From the NCBI GenBank assembly GCA_001672075.1, contig LJOT01000004.1, positions 1-48,502 of the forward strand: a stretch of DNA of 48,502 bases, written 5' to 3'. Origin of the DNA: Anabaena sp. CRKS33. GTDB taxonomy: Bacteria; Cyanobacteriota; Cyanobacteriia; Cyanobacteriales; Nostocaceae. Of the stretch, positions 18,540-29,392 are shown piece after piece (positions within the stretch are counted from its first letter, which is position 1; each line of letters starts with the position of its first letter). The notes under the pieces were generated by a model. That model was not told where the DNA came from, did no database searches, and was given only the letters and a program-made list of their open reading frames with translations. The position numbers and the translations under genes are program-made.

Positions 18540-19922
18540 TTAGTTGGAAGAGCCAGAAGTAACTGGTTCGGGAAAGGTTGTTACTGTTTGATTTACATCT
18601 ACAATTATATCTATATCTGGTAATTCTTCTTCTACTGATCTTAACCGGGGAGAAAGATAAGCCAAGCAGGTAGAGGTCACGGTGAGAATTCCTAATAGGA
18701 TTAACAGAAGACTCATACCCCGACCAGGACCAACACCAATAATTTGTCCAATGGTATTAGTTAAGAAATTGTCACCAGACATTAAAGGTTCAAAAACTTT
18801 TTCTGCTAAAGGACCAACAATGATGTAACCTAAAGGGTAAAGAGAAAATTCTATAGCATCTTTCATAGCAAATACTCGCCCCTGAACATTGATATTTACT
18901 TTTCTTTGAAAGATTGCTTGTATAGGACTGGAAGCAAAGGTGGAAATGACAAAATATAGACAAATTGAGCCAGTAAATAGAATTAAAGAGGGAGTTAAGC
19001 CAGAGATAAATACAAGTATGCCACCAATAAAAGTAGACAGACAAATAATATCTATACTCCGCTCGAAATTTCCCCAAATACTAACTAATAAACCCCCGAT
19101 TAGCATACCAGAACCAAAAATAGAAAGGACAGTTCCTAATACATTAACAGAACCATAAGTTAATACTAAAGGGGTGGTAATGACGTGAATTCCACCAATG
19201 GTAAATATGGATAAAGCTGATAAAAACATTAATCCTAATAAACCAGGTCTTTGTGTTAAATATTTCCAACCATAAGTTATATCTTCTAAAAATGAAATTG
19301 GTGGAACTGATTCGTTATCGGTAGAGGTTTTAATTTCTGGAAATCGCAAAAACATTAAAGGAACAATGGCAAAAAATAAGGTAATAAAATCAATAACTAT
19401 AATGCCTTGTAAATGAATCCATCCTAATAATAAACCCCCTAAAGGTGGTGCAATAATGCGGGCAGCACCATGTAAAGCATTCATCATGCCATTAGCACGA
19501 TTTAGGTGTTTTTGTGGTACTATCATGCTATTGGTAGTCATGTAAGCAGGATGTAGAAAGGCTAAACAAGCAGAACTGAAAGTATTGGCTAAATAAATAT
19601 GCCATACTTCTAATTTACCAGATATAAATAAAGCAGCGATCGCTAATGTTCCCAAACTTCCGCACATATCACTAATAATCATTGTCCACCGCTTATCCCA
19701 GCGGTCTATAAATGTACCAGCTATAGGTGAAATTAACAAAAACGGTAAGGTATTAAATAAGGTGATTAAGGCAAATTGTGTGACTGAACCCGTACGTTCA
19801 TATACCCAAACATCCAACGCAAAAGCGGTAATACTAGAACCGATAAAGGTGATTACTTGTCCTAACCAGATAATTAAAAACAGCCGCATTTCGCGGATTG
19901 TGGTTATTGCTGTGGTAAACAT
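18540..19922 (-). CDS. MFS transporter, probable peptide exporter
   Basis: A 460-residue protein with about 12 hydrophobic helices. An MFS motif-A-like loop, GTFIDRWDKRWTM, follows helix 2, as in drug:H+ antiporters of the multidrug type. It sits between the loading NRPS gene (72 nt gap) and the final NRPS gene (79 nt gap), so it is most likely co-transcribed and exports the cluster product or confers tolerance to it. The ATG at 19922 is the natural start. The last 35 residues are polar (EELPDIDIIVDVNQ...) and probably cytosolic. The substrate is inferred from position. Confidence 0.88.
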   Translation of the reverse strand: MFTTAITTIREMRLFLIIWLGQVITFIGSSITAFALDVWVYERTGSVTQFALITLFNTLPFLLISPIAGTFIDRWDKRWTMIISDMCGSLGTLAIAALFISGKLEVWHIYLANTFSSACLAFLHPAYMTTNSMIVPQKHLNRANGMMNALHGAARIIAPPLGGLLLGWIHLQGIIVIDFITLFFAIVPLMFLRFPEIKTSTDNESVPPISFLEDITYGWKYLTQRPGLLGLMFLSALSIFTIGGIHVITTPLVLTYGSVNVLGTVLSIFGSGMLIGGLLVSIWGNFERSIDIICLSTFIGGILVFISGLTPSLILFTGSICLYFVISTFASSPIQAIFQRKVNINVQGRVFAMKDAIEFSLYPLGYIIVGPLAEKVFEPLMSGDNFLTNTIGQIIGVGPGRGMSLLLILLGILTVTSTCLAYLSPRLRSVEEELPDIDIIVDVNQTVTTFPEPVTSGSSN

Positions 19923-19994
19923 GGTGTATAAGTAATAAATTGGCAGTATTTTTATTATACAATAACAGGTGAATTTTTTATTACTGTGTCGAAG

Positions 19995-22900
19995 TTATAA
20001 ACAAACTTCTTCGTATTCTTCTGATGTATTAATAGTTTCAGCAGACGTTACTGCCCAATGCAGTATATCAAGTTTATGGGCTAAAGTAGCTACAGTAGGA
20101 GACGCAAATAAACTTTGCAGAGATAACTCAATAGCGAAAGTATCACGCAACCGAGAAATTACCTGGCCAGCTAAAAGAGAATTACCTCCTAATTCAAAAA
20201 AGTTGTCCTCAACACTCAAAAGAGAGATGTTTAAAACTTGTTGCCAAATTTGAGCAATTTTCTGTTCTACTTCGTTGCGGGGTGCTATATAATCACTTGT
20301 TTCCTGACGAATATACTGCCGTATTAATTTGTCTTTGTCAATTGCACCATTTGTAGTCAGGGGCATTTCTAAAAGTTGTACTAATTTACAAGTGCAACTA
20401 GTACCAAAACTGTCGTTTATTTGCCAGTTCTGTAATTTTATATCGGTCGAATTAGTAGTAAAATAAGCGGTTAACGTTTGTAAATTGTCAGATGTCATTA
20501 ACCAACGACGAATATTAGGACTATTACCATCTAAACCGACAAATAACTGTGTTTGATTATGGTGCAAACTGGCAAACATAGAAGCGATAGCTTGAGAACA
20601 AGACATAGCAGAAAACCCCTTGGTATTCATGAGATTTTGAATCTCATAACCCTGACTCATACCTGTATTATTCCACACACTCCAAGCAAAACAATAGCTA
20701 TTTAATGTACTGTGAAATTGTTGATATTGGGAAAAACGATCAATAAAACTATTGGCCGCAGCATAAGCACCTACAGCAGTGCTACCAAAAAAGCCATGTA
20801 AAGAAGAAAAATTGATAAAAAAGCTGTGGCTATGATTTTTAATCAATTGGTGTAATGTCCAAGTTCCTAACATCTTAGGAGTTAACATAGCTAATAATTT
20901 TTCTGGGCTTTCTTCTAATACTAATTTTTCATAAAATATCCCAGCTAAATGAATAATACCATCCAATTTTTTACCCCAATTCGCTTCTGATTTGTCCACT
21001 ATTGACTGCAAATGTTTTAAATCGCAAATATCAGCAGATTCATAGGTAATTTCTCCCCCAAGCTGCTCTAGTTCTTGATAAGCTTGTAGACGTTGGCAAA
21101 TAGGATCTGTTTTTTGTAAATGCAAATCCCAGGTACTTTTTTCTGGTAAGGCAGTTCTACCAATTAATAATAGTCGAGCTTGATAATTCTTCAACAAATA
21201 TTTAGCAATTTCTACTCCTATACCTCCCAGTCCTCCACTCAATAGATAAGTTCCACCTCGCTGAAAAGGAATTGGCTGTTTAGGTTCATTGAGCAATTCT
21301 ACTTTTTGCAAGCGAGTCACAAAACGTCCCCCATTTCTATAGCCTACTTCTCGTTCTTTGCTAGATATTTGTAGTTCTTGAAAAAGATAATCACCATTTT
21401 TTTCAACTTCCTCAAAAGTTAAATCAATGTGACGACAATTTAACCAAGGTAGTTCTTGGGGAATGGTTTTTAGCAGTCCCAAAACTGGAGACTTTTCATA
21501 AGCTATTAAGTCAGTTGATAAAATAGACTGAACGTAACTAGAAACAAATAGTAACTTAATTTGATGGTCAACTTGATGTTGAGAAATCTGAACTTTAGCT
21601 AAAGCTTGAACTAGGAATAATAAACTATATATACCTGGTGTTTGCGCTTGTTTAATAGCCTCTAAACTCGTGACTTCCCCACTATATTGTTCATAAGTCC
21701 ATAGGTGGATAATTTGCCCAAGGATGATCTTATTATCTGCTAAAGAGTTCAATAATAACTGATAATGTTCTGCTTTTTCAGGATCTATTTGATAGGATAA
21801 ATTATTGATTTTTAGGAAATCTTCACCAGATGAAACAGTTATAAATGGCAGATTATATTCAGATAATCTATGAGAGATATATTCTCCTAATCCAGAATTA
21901 TCAGTAAAGACTAAAGTAGAATTGGTTATGTTCAGAGTATCATAGTTAATTATCGGGCTTTTTTGTTGCCAAACTTGCCGATAAAACCAATCGGGAATAG
22001 TATGAGAATTACCAAACAAGATATCAACTTGTTTAATAATTTTTTGAAATTCACCACCATGAAACCGCTGACTTAGTTGAGAGCGTTGAATCTTACCAAT
22101 GGCAGTTTTAGGAATAATTTCTTTAGCGACTGGAATTAAATAATCTGGATTAATTCCCACTTGTTTAACTACCTGGGTACGAATCTCTTTCAGGAGATTA
22201 AATAAGGCATCATCAACTTTTTCTGTATGAAAGAATATTGCTAATCTATCGGTATTGCTATCATTTAATCGCACAGCACAAGCAGCCGTATAAGAAATTT
22301 CTATTCCTTTAACTTCCTCTACAGCAGTTTCGATTTCATGACAATAATAATTGACACCATTAATAATAATAGTTTCCTTAGCTCTGCCGGCAATTACTAA
22401 ATGTCCATGACTAATAAATCCTAAATCACCAGTATCAAACCAACCATCTTCAGTGAAAGATTCCTGATTTGCTTGGGGATTTTGATAGTAACCAGATGTG
22501 ACAGATGCACCTTTTACCTGCAATTGTCCAATTGTTTCTTCCTCAACTATCTGGTTTTCAGCATTGACAATTCGCATAGCAAATCCGGGAATAGGCGCTC
22601 CCACTTCCACAAATTTTTGTTTATCTGTGGTTGAACTCAACAAGAAGCTGTGAGAATAAGTCACTCCTGAAGATGTCTCAGCCATTCCCCAGACTGGTTG
22701 CATGGCTGTGGTAGGGAGTTGATAAGATATAAGCAACTCTAAAAATCTTCGGGCTGTTTTGGGAACTATGGCTTCACCGGCATTAATCATGAATCGTATT
22801 GAAGACAAATCCCATCTAGTAACAGACTTGTTCAAAAGCTTTTCTAATTGATAATTGATCAGACCATAAGCGAAATTAGGAGCCCATGTAATCGTAGCTC

Positions 22901-24272
22901 GATAGTGATCAATCCAATCCAACCATTTTGTTGGTTCTTGCAAAACTAATTCTGTCGGGCCATAGATTTGCTGACAACCTATATAAACACTTTTAATATG
23001 GCACATGACTATTGGCACAACATGGTCTAGGGGAAGCCAATTCAACCAAACATCATCTGGTGTAAGACTATTAATTGCAGCAATACCAATACAACCACTA
23101 ATCAAACTGCGATGATTTTGCATCACAGCTTTAGGTGTACCGGTACTACCAGAAGTTAAAAACAAAATTGCTAAGTCTTCTGGTTGACTGTGATGAAAAT
23201 TGGCATCTGGTTCACATTTGTGAAGGTTGTCAATAATTTCCAATTGAAAGTTTTCTAAATTGAAAAGTTTCGACAAATCACTAATTTTAGGAGATAAAGA
23301 AGCACTTGTTAGTACCAGGGGTTTGTCCAGCATTTCCCAGATTTTCTGGAGTTTCCTAGTAGTGTTGTTTATTTGGTTGTAGTTTGGGGAGATGGATATT
23401 GGTACTGGCACAAATCCCCCTAATATACAACCCCACAAAGCAGATATAAAATCTTGATTGTCTTCCAATTGAAAAATTATTTTATCTTGGGGTTTAAGTC
23501 CTAACTTTCTCAACCCAGTTAAAATCCTTCGGGCTTGTTGCCATAATTCTTGATAAGATTGGATTTTTTCTGAGCCATCAGATTGAATATAAATAATATT
23601 ATTACTAATATTAGTATTTGATTTTTGAGCGGTTTTTTCTAGTAATTCTCCTAAGGTTTGGGGAGCGTCTTGAGGATAGTTTAAAGGTTCTCCATGACTA
23701 ATAGCTAGTTTTTTGGTTTCTAGCAATTGTTGCTGTTCTCTGTTATGGCTGGATAAGGTTTTTTGTCCGTGCGTTTGATGATTTTCCGAGTTAATAACTG
23801 AAATTTCTGGTAATAAATCTGTTAAATGCAGGGCAGGAATTTTGTTAATTTGTGGTTCGACTATGACGGCAACCCGATCAATTTCTGCCATTGACTCCAG
23901 TTGTTTTTCTACATTAGCAATTAAGTGAGAATCAATCACAGCTAATTTCATTAGAGCAACTTCATCTATCTGCCCTGTAACTGTTAAAGGAATACTAGAA
24001 ACAGGAACGTAGGTTTTTGGTATTATTGGCAATAAAGATGTCGGTAAATTATTTTGTAGTTGGGATTTAATTTGTTCTGGGGATATGCGTACACTAGAAA
24101 CGATGTAAGCAATTAATTCAAATTGACCATTTTCGCCTTTTCTGCTGACTACAGCACAGTCTTCAATGAGAATATTTCTTAATAAAGCTGATTCAATAAC
24201 TGAGATATATTTGCTGATTTCTAAACTATTAATTGGCTGATTCATAGAGTTAATATTATTGATGTTAAACAT
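19995..24272 (-). CDS. AerA/SpuA-like loading synthetase (A-KR-PCP)
   Basis: 1425 residues. Residues about 15-135 resemble a detached C-terminal subdomain of an adenylation domain, but the A10 motif reads PLTVTGQIDEVAL, with Gln replacing the catalytic Lys. A complete A domain follows: FLTSGSTGTPKAV (about 368), NWLPLDHVVPIV, GMAETSSG, and its own intact PKTAIGKIQRSQL. Next is a ketoreductase with LSGGLGGIGVE (about 1006) and the Ser-Tyr-Asn set in FSSLHG...GAYAAANSF (about 1152-1175), then a carrier site LGGNSLLAGQ (about 1361). In aeruginosin and spumigin pathways this protein loads phenyl- or hydroxyphenylpyruvate and reduces it to the lactate. AGGAG lies 11 nt before the ATG and supports the start. 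Confidence 0.92.
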   Translation of the reverse strand: MFNINNINSMNQPINSLEISKYISVIESALLRNILIEDCAVVSRKGENGQFELIAYIVSSVRISPEQIKSQLQNNLPTSLLPIIPKTYVPVSSIPLTVTGQIDEVALMKLAVIDSHLIANVEKQLESMAEIDRVAVIVEPQINKIPALHLTDLLPEISVINSENHQTHGQKTLSSHNREQQQLLETKKLAISHGEPLNYPQDAPQTLGELLEKTAQKSNTNISNNIIYIQSDGSEKIQSYQELWQQARRILTGLRKLGLKPQDKIIFQLEDNQDFISALWGCILGGFVPVPISISPNYNQINNTTRKLQKIWEMLDKPLVLTSASLSPKISDLSKLFNLENFQLEIIDNLHKCEPDANFHHSQPEDLAILFLTSGSTGTPKAVMQNHRSLISGCIGIAAINSLTPDDVWLNWLPLDHVVPIVMCHIKSVYIGCQQIYGPTELVLQEPTKWLDWIDHYRATITWAPNFAYGLINYQLEKLLNKSVTRWDLSSIRFMINAGEAIVPKTARRFLELLISYQLPTTAMQPVWGMAETSSGVTYSHSFLLSSTTDKQKFVEVGAPIPGFAMRIVNAENQIVEEETIGQLQVKGASVTSGYYQNPQANQESFTEDGWFDTGDLGFISHGHLVIAGRAKETIIINGVNYYCHEIETAVEEVKGIEISYTAACAVRLNDSNTDRLAIFFHTEKVDDALFNLLKEIRTQVVKQVGINPDYLIPVAKEIIPKTAIGKIQRSQLSQRFHGGEFQKIIKQVDILFGNSHTIPDWFYRQVWQQKSPIINYDTLNITNSTLVFTDNSGLGEYISHRLSEYNLPFITVSSGEDFLKINNLSYQIDPEKAEHYQLLLNSLADNKIILGQIIHLWTYEQYSGEVTSLEAIKQAQTPGIYSLLFLVQALAKVQISQHQVDHQIKLLFVSSYVQSILSTDLIAYEKSPVLGLLKTIPQELPWLNCRHIDLTFEEVEKNGDYLFQELQISSKEREVGYRNGGRFVTRLQKVELLNEPKQPIPFQRGGTYLLSGGLGGIGVEIAKYLLKNYQARLLLIGRTALPEKSTWDLHLQKTDPICQRLQAYQELEQLGGEITYESADICDLKHLQSIVDKSEANWGKKLDGIIHLAGIFYEKLVLEESPEKLLAMLTPKMLGTWTLHQLIKNHSHSFFINFSSLHGFFGSTAVGAYAAANSFIDRFSQYQQFHSTLNSYCFAWSVWNNTGMSQGYEIQNLMNTKGFSAMSCSQAIASMFASLHHNQTQLFVGLDGNSPNIRRWLMTSDNLQTLTAYFTTNSTDIKLQNWQINDSFGTSCTCKLVQLLEMPLTTNGAIDKDKLIRQYIRQETSDYIAPRNEVEQKIAQIWQQVLNISLLSVEDNFFELGGNSLLAGQVISRLRDTFAIELSLQSLFASPTVATLAHKLDILHWAVTSAETINTSEEYEEVCL

Positions 24273-24494
24273 TGCTAAAAATCTCCTGAAAACTGATTTG
24301 ATTACTTGCTAATACCCTTTTACCCGTTAAATTAAAAAGATTATGTTCCATTTGTTTTCTTCATTAATAAATTATTTTTGCTTTTAGCGATATGCACTTG
24401 AATAAGATACAAAATTGACCTAAAAAGCCTTACACTAAAATCTTTTCAACTCTGTCACCTCTCACCGTGGCGTAGCACCTGTCACCTGCTATAT
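24273..24494. other. 222-nt gap within the NRPS operon
   Basis: The largest spacing inside the cluster. Near 24450-24490 are CACC-rich words (TCACCTCTCACCGTGGCGTA, then GCACCTGTCACC), i.e. GGTGACAG-type direct repeats on the minus strand. An internal promoter for the loading gene could lie here (AACATAAT on the minus strand near 24345), but no convincing -35 was found. The AGGAG ribosome-binding site of the downstream gene is at its left edge. Confidence 0.35.
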
Positions 24495-27400
24495 TCATGC
24501 CAATGTAGATAATAAATCATCAAGTTCATCTTGACTCAAATCTACATCAGGAAAATCCGCAGGAGTATAACCACCATTTTCTAAAGAAGTACAATGTGTA
24601 ATCAATGTTTTTAACTTCGATATATAATCATTAGCGAGATGAGTAATAGTTTCTCTCTGATGAAGATTTTGACTGTAGACAAAATAAATTTCTAGTTTCC
24701 CTTCTACCACCTTGCCTACCACATCTAATATATGACCACGGGCTGCTTTAGGGCTAAAAATTCGCCCTGGATTTTCTGGAGCAAATCCTAATATAATTGG
24801 TTCTGATTGAATTTGGTCAAATTGTCCGAGATAATTAAAAGATATCTCAGATTGGGGCAGTTTTTCCAATTGTTGACAAATACCAATATTTTGACATAGA
24901 TAACGGAGCATACCATAACCAATACCACGATTAGGGATTTTTCGCAATTGTTCTTTAATAGTTTTTAAATTTTTCCCAAGATCAGAAGTTTTCCCTAACT
25001 GCAAAAATACAGGATAAATAGTAGTAAACCAACCGACCGTGCGAGATAAAACTATATCATTAAATAGTTCTTCCCGTCCATGACCTTCTAAGTCAATCAG
25101 TAGGGAATCAGCACCAGTCCATTGAGAAAAGGTTTGCACTAAAGCAGTTAATAAAATATCATTAATTTGTGTATTATAAGCAGCAGGTACATCTTGAAGT
25201 AAAATCCGAGTTTCCTCTGTTGTTAAAGCCACATAAATCTCTTGAGAACTCCCTTCCGTATTCAAGGCTTTTTGGGCTGCTTTCACGACAGGAAAATCTA
25301 AAGGTAAAGGTTGAATATGGGCTGGAACTTGAGATAACCAGTAATTTAATTCCTGTGTGATTGCTGGGGAATTGCCATAGTTTTGTTGACGAATTGCCCA
25401 ATCTTGAAATGATGTAGTTTTGGCTGGTAATTTGATAGATTTTCCTTGTTCTAGTTGGCAATAGGCTGTTACTAAATCATCTAATAATATTCTCCATGAT
25501 ACACCATCAACAACCAGATGTTGAATAATTAAAAGTAAACGACTGGATTTTTTTTGACCTAAATTAAATAATACCACTCGCAACATTGGACCTGTTGCCA
25601 AATTTAATGTTCCTTGTAATTCATTAGCTTTAAATTCAATCGCTGCTGACTGTTCTGTACTTGGTATATCAGAAAAATCAATTACTTCAAAAGGCACTAA
25701 TTGATCATTTTGATCATGATCACTGTTGATATTACTATTTATTTGTTGCCATTGGGAATCAACTTTAATAAAGCGCATCCGTAGGGCATCATGATGAATA
25801 ATTAACTGTCTAAGGGCCTGTACTAATAATTCTGGCTGAATCTCTGCTGGTACTTGCAACATCATTGCCTGATTAAAATAGTCAGGTTCACACCAATCCT
25901 CCGCAAAAAACCATTTTTGAATCGGTGTTAGGGGAACTTCTCCTATTACTAAACCTTGTGCCGCTACAACACCATTAGTGTGACTGGCCACAGTAGCTAA
26001 TTGGGCAATAGTTTGATATTGAAATAGTTGTTTTGTAGTAATTTGGACACCTTGTTGATTAGCACGGGCAATAATTTGGATACTCAGAATTGAGTCTCCA
26101 CCTAACTCAAAGAAATTATCCTCAATGCCGATTTTTTCTAACCGTAAAACCTCCTGCCAAATATTAGTTAAAACTGCTTCCGTAGGAGTGCGGGGAGCAA
26201 TAAATGTTTGTGATTCGTTAACTGTTGATGGAATTGGTAATTGTTTACGATCTATTTTGCCATTAGGTGTTTTAGGTAAAGCATCTAGAAATATAAAGAC
26301 AGCAGGGATCATGTAATCTGGTAACTTTTGTTTGAGAAAATTCTGTAAATCAGAGGGATTTAGGGAAGGTTCATTAGTAACTATATAAGCAACTAATTGT
26401 TTAATATTGGGGTTATCTTCTCGAACTACAACTGTTGCTGCTGTAATTTGTAAATGAGCAGTAATAACTGTTTCAATTTCTCCTAATTCTATACGGAAAC
26501 CACGAATTTTTACTTGATCATCTATTCTTCCTAGATATTCTATATAACCATCAGGTAAATAGCGGACTAAATCACCAGTTTTATATAAACGAACAGATAG
26601 AGAATCATCAAAACAATGGGAAATAAATTTTGCAGATGTTAATTCTGGATTATGCAAATATCCTCTAGCTAAACCAGCACCACCAATATGTAATTCTCCA
26701 GGTATACCAATAGGAACAGGTTGTAATTTAGCATCTAAAATATATGTTTTGGCATTAGGAATTACTCGACCTATAGACTGTTGTTCGCGCTCATCTTCCA
26801 CTTGAGATACATTACAGAAAGTTGTAACTACTGTGGCTTCTGTCGGTCCATAGGTATTGATTAAAATTGGTAAACTTGTCCAAGAAGATAATTTTTCTTG
26901 TAAATAGTTTTGCCAAAGTTTTAATTTATCTGGTAGTAATCTTTCTCCACCAATATCAATTAATCTAATTGTTTCTGGTAAAATTTCATCTGTAGCTACT
27001 AATTCCGATACCAATTGTTGCCAGTAAGCTGTAGGTAAAAATAAACCCGTGATTTGCCGTTGACGGCATTTTTGCAAGAATATGGAAAAGGAATTTAACA
27101 TTTCTGCGGTGCGTAATACTAAGGTTGCACCGGAAGCTAATGCAGAAAATATTTCTTCTAAAGCAGCATCAAAATTAATGGATGCAAACTGGAGTATTTT
27201 ATCATTATCGGTAATTTCATATTCTTGAATTGCCGTGTGAATGAAATTCACTAAAGACCTATGTTCAACAGCTACTCCTTTGGGTTTACCAGTTGAACCA
27301 GAAGTATAAATTACATAGGCTAAATTCTCAGGTTTTACCTCACTAACTGGGTTGTCTTGACTTTGAACAGAAACCGTACTTTCTAAATGGTCTAAATAAA

Positions 27401-29342
27401 TAATTTTAGTGCTACTATCAACTGTTAAAGATGTCAGGTATTCCTTAGTTAGTATTACCTTAACTTGAGAATGATCGATCATGTAGGATAAACGTTCACG
27501 GGGGTAATCAGGATCAAGGGGAAGATATGCAGCACCAGCTTTAATAATTGCCAGTATACTAATAATTGTTTCCGATGATCTTTCTAAACAAATCCCTACT
27601 AAATCCTCTGGTTTGACACCCAAATTTTGTAAATAATGTGCCAGTTGATTAGCTTGAGAATTTAACTGTTGATAGGTAAATTGTTGATTTTCATCAACCA
27701 GTGCAATGTTGTCAGGATAAAGTTTAACTTGTTCTTCAAATAATTGATGAATACATTTATCTTTGGAGTAATCTCTGTCTGTTTGATTAAAAGTAATTAA
27801 TATTTGCTCTTTTTCTGCTGCTGTCAACAAGGGTAATTTGTTAATATCTTCATCGGGATTATTCACAATAGCTGATAATAAAGTCTGTAAATGATCTGTC
27901 ATTCTGATCATTGTATCTGCTGTAAATAAATCCGTACTATATTCCCATTGACCAATAATTTCTGTCTTGGTTTCAAACATAGCTAAACCTAAATCAAAGG
28001 CAGATATTCCCCGTTCCACTATCTGGGGAGTGATGATTAAATTAGGTAACTCTATGGTATCTAAAGATATGTTTTCCCAAGCAAACATAACCTGAAAAAT
28101 TGGGTTATAACTGAGAGAACGTTCTGGATTTAATGCTTCCACAACCTGCTCAAAGGATACATCTTGATGATCATTAGCAGTTAAACTTGTTTGTCGTATT
28201 TGTGCTACTAATTCGGAAAACTGGCAGTTATTTTCAATTTGATTACGGATAACTATTGTATTTACAAAAAAACCAATTAATGTTTCTACTGCTACTTGTT
28301 TGCGGTTAGCAATTGGACAACCGACACTAATATCATTCTCACCAGAATAACGATAAAGTAAAACTACAAAAGCTGTTAGTAAAGTATGAAAGGAAGTTAC
28401 CCCTAATTTTTGACTTAAATTTCTTAATTGTTGAGTTAAATCACCATCAATTTTAAATTTATGAGTTGCACCAGCAAAACTTTGAATAGCTGGACGGGGT
28501 TTATCTGTTGGTAATTCTAACAATGGGGGTTTATCAGCTAATTGTTGTTGCCAATATTTTAGTTGTTTTTGTAATATTTCTCCTGTAATATTTTCCTGTT
28601 GCCATACCACAAAGTCACCATATTGTATATTTAATTCTGGCAAAGATATAGGAGAACCACTAGCAAAACTCTGATAGAGATGACATAATTCCTTAATAAA
28701 AATACCCATGGACCAACCATCAACAATGATGTGGTGTATAATAATTAAGAAAATGTACTCATCTGCACCTGTTCGCAATAGTTTAAATCGCCATAAATTA
28801 CCATTTTCTAGGTTAAAAGATTGACGAACTTCGCGGGTAATGTAAGATGATATTTCTGTTTCTAAATAAGTTTGTAAATCTATAATTGGCAGGTGAAAAG
28901 TAAAATCAGAATTGATTTTTTGATAGGGATTCCCGTCAATGGCAGGAAAAGCAGTTCTTAAAGTTTCATGACGACGAATAATTTCTCGAATACTTTGTTC
29001 TAAAACTGTGATCTTTAGCTGACCTTTAATTCTCAATTGTAAAGATTCATTATAAACCGTATTATCTTGATCTAATTGATGTATAAACCACATTGAGCTT
29101 TGGTTATAAGACAGGGGTAACATACCCGTTCTATCCACAGAAACTATGGGTACAAAAACATCTTGGGTGGAAGTTTTAGCCTCTTGGAGAAAACCAATAA
29201 TTTCCGGTTTGCGTTGCACTATTTCCGCTTTTAAAGATGGTGTAATTACTCCTTTGGGAGCTTTAATTTTCAGTTCTTCTCCTTCCAGAGACATTGTGAT
29301 CTCTAAACTTCTTAACTGCGATAAAAAATTAATTATATTCAT
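24495..29342 (-). CDS. NRPS module with TubC docking domain, C-A-PCP-E
   Basis: 1615 residues. Residues 1-55 (FLSQLRSLEITMSLEGEELK, then IKAPKGVITP) look like a TubC-type N-terminal docking domain, which receives a partner's C-terminus. Then come the condensation domain with HHIIVDG (about 203), the adenylation domain with YTSGSTGKPKG (about 677) and NTYGPTEAT, the carrier LGGDSILSIQ (GGDS type, usual before epimerases; about 1080), and an epimerase with QHLVVDGVSW (about 1273; the first His of HHxxxDG is Gln, the catalytic second His is kept). Hand-aligned code: D A E F I I T V V K, nearest by eye to Leu-type codes but with an unusual Glu. It adds a D-configured second residue, like AerB. 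AGGA lies about 9 nt before the ATG. Confidence 0.92.
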   Translation of the reverse strand: MNIINFLSQLRSLEITMSLEGEELKIKAPKGVITPSLKAEIVQRKPEIIGFLQEAKTSTQDVFVPIVSVDRTGMLPLSYNQSSMWFIHQLDQDNTVYNESLQLRIKGQLKITVLEQSIREIIRRHETLRTAFPAIDGNPYQKINSDFTFHLPIIDLQTYLETEISSYITREVRQSFNLENGNLWRFKLLRTGADEYIFLIIIHHIIVDGWSMGIFIKELCHLYQSFASGSPISLPELNIQYGDFVVWQQENITGEILQKQLKYWQQQLADKPPLLELPTDKPRPAIQSFAGATHKFKIDGDLTQQLRNLSQKLGVTSFHTLLTAFVVLLYRYSGENDISVGCPIANRKQVAVETLIGFFVNTIVIRNQIENNCQFSELVAQIRQTSLTANDHQDVSFEQVVEALNPERSLSYNPIFQVMFAWENISLDTIELPNLIITPQIVERGISAFDLGLAMFETKTEIIGQWEYSTDLFTADTMIRMTDHLQTLLSAIVNNPDEDINKLPLLTAAEKEQILITFNQTDRDYSKDKCIHQLFEEQVKLYPDNIALVDENQQFTYQQLNSQANQLAHYLQNLGVKPEDLVGICLERSSETIISILAIIKAGAAYLPLDPDYPRERLSYMIDHSQVKVILTKEYLTSLTVDSSTKIIYLDHLESTVSVQSQDNPVSEVKPENLAYVIYTSGSTGKPKGVAVEHRSLVNFIHTAIQEYEITDNDKILQFASINFDAALEEIFSALASGATLVLRTAEMLNSFSIFLQKCRQRQITGLFLPTAYWQQLVSELVATDEILPETIRLIDIGGERLLPDKLKLWQNYLQEKLSSWTSLPILINTYGPTEATVVTTFCNVSQVEDEREQQSIGRVIPNAKTYILDAKLQPVPIGIPGELHIGGAGLARGYLHNPELTSAKFISHCFDDSLSVRLYKTGDLVRYLPDGYIEYLGRIDDQVKIRGFRIELGEIETVITAHLQITAATVVVREDNPNIKQLVAYIVTNEPSLNPSDLQNFLKQKLPDYMIPAVFIFLDALPKTPNGKIDRKQLPIPSTVNESQTFIAPRTPTEAVLTNIWQEVLRLEKIGIEDNFFELGGDSILSIQIIARANQQGVQITTKQLFQYQTIAQLATVASHTNGVVAAQGLVIGEVPLTPIQKWFFAEDWCEPDYFNQAMMLQVPAEIQPELLVQALRQLIIHHDALRMRFIKVDSQWQQINSNINSDHDQNDQLVPFEVIDFSDIPSTEQSAAIEFKANELQGTLNLATGPMLRVVLFNLGQKKSSRLLLIIQHLVVDGVSWRILLDDLVTAYCQLEQGKSIKLPAKTTSFQDWAIRQQNYGNSPAITQELNYWLSQVPAHIQPLPLDFPVVKAAQKALNTEGSSQEIYVALTTEETRILLQDVPAAYNTQINDILLTALVQTFSQWTGADSLLIDLEGHGREELFNDIVLSRTVGWFTTIYPVFLQLGKTSDLGKNLKTIKEQLRKIPNRGIGYGMLRYLCQNIGICQQLEKLPQSEISFNYLGQFDQIQSEPIILGFAPENPGRIFSPKAARGHILDVVGKVVEGKLEIYFVYSQNLHQRETITHLANDYISKLKTLITHCTSLENGGYTPADFPDVDLSQDELDDLLSTLA

Positions 29343-29392
29343 GGTATTTTATCCTAGTGTTTTGATGAAATGAAATTGATGTATTTTTGAAC

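Noticed and set aside
25174..25461. 95-codon ORF in another frame of the epimerase module
   Set aside because: Overlaps a well-supported NRPS domain and has biased, low-quality composition.
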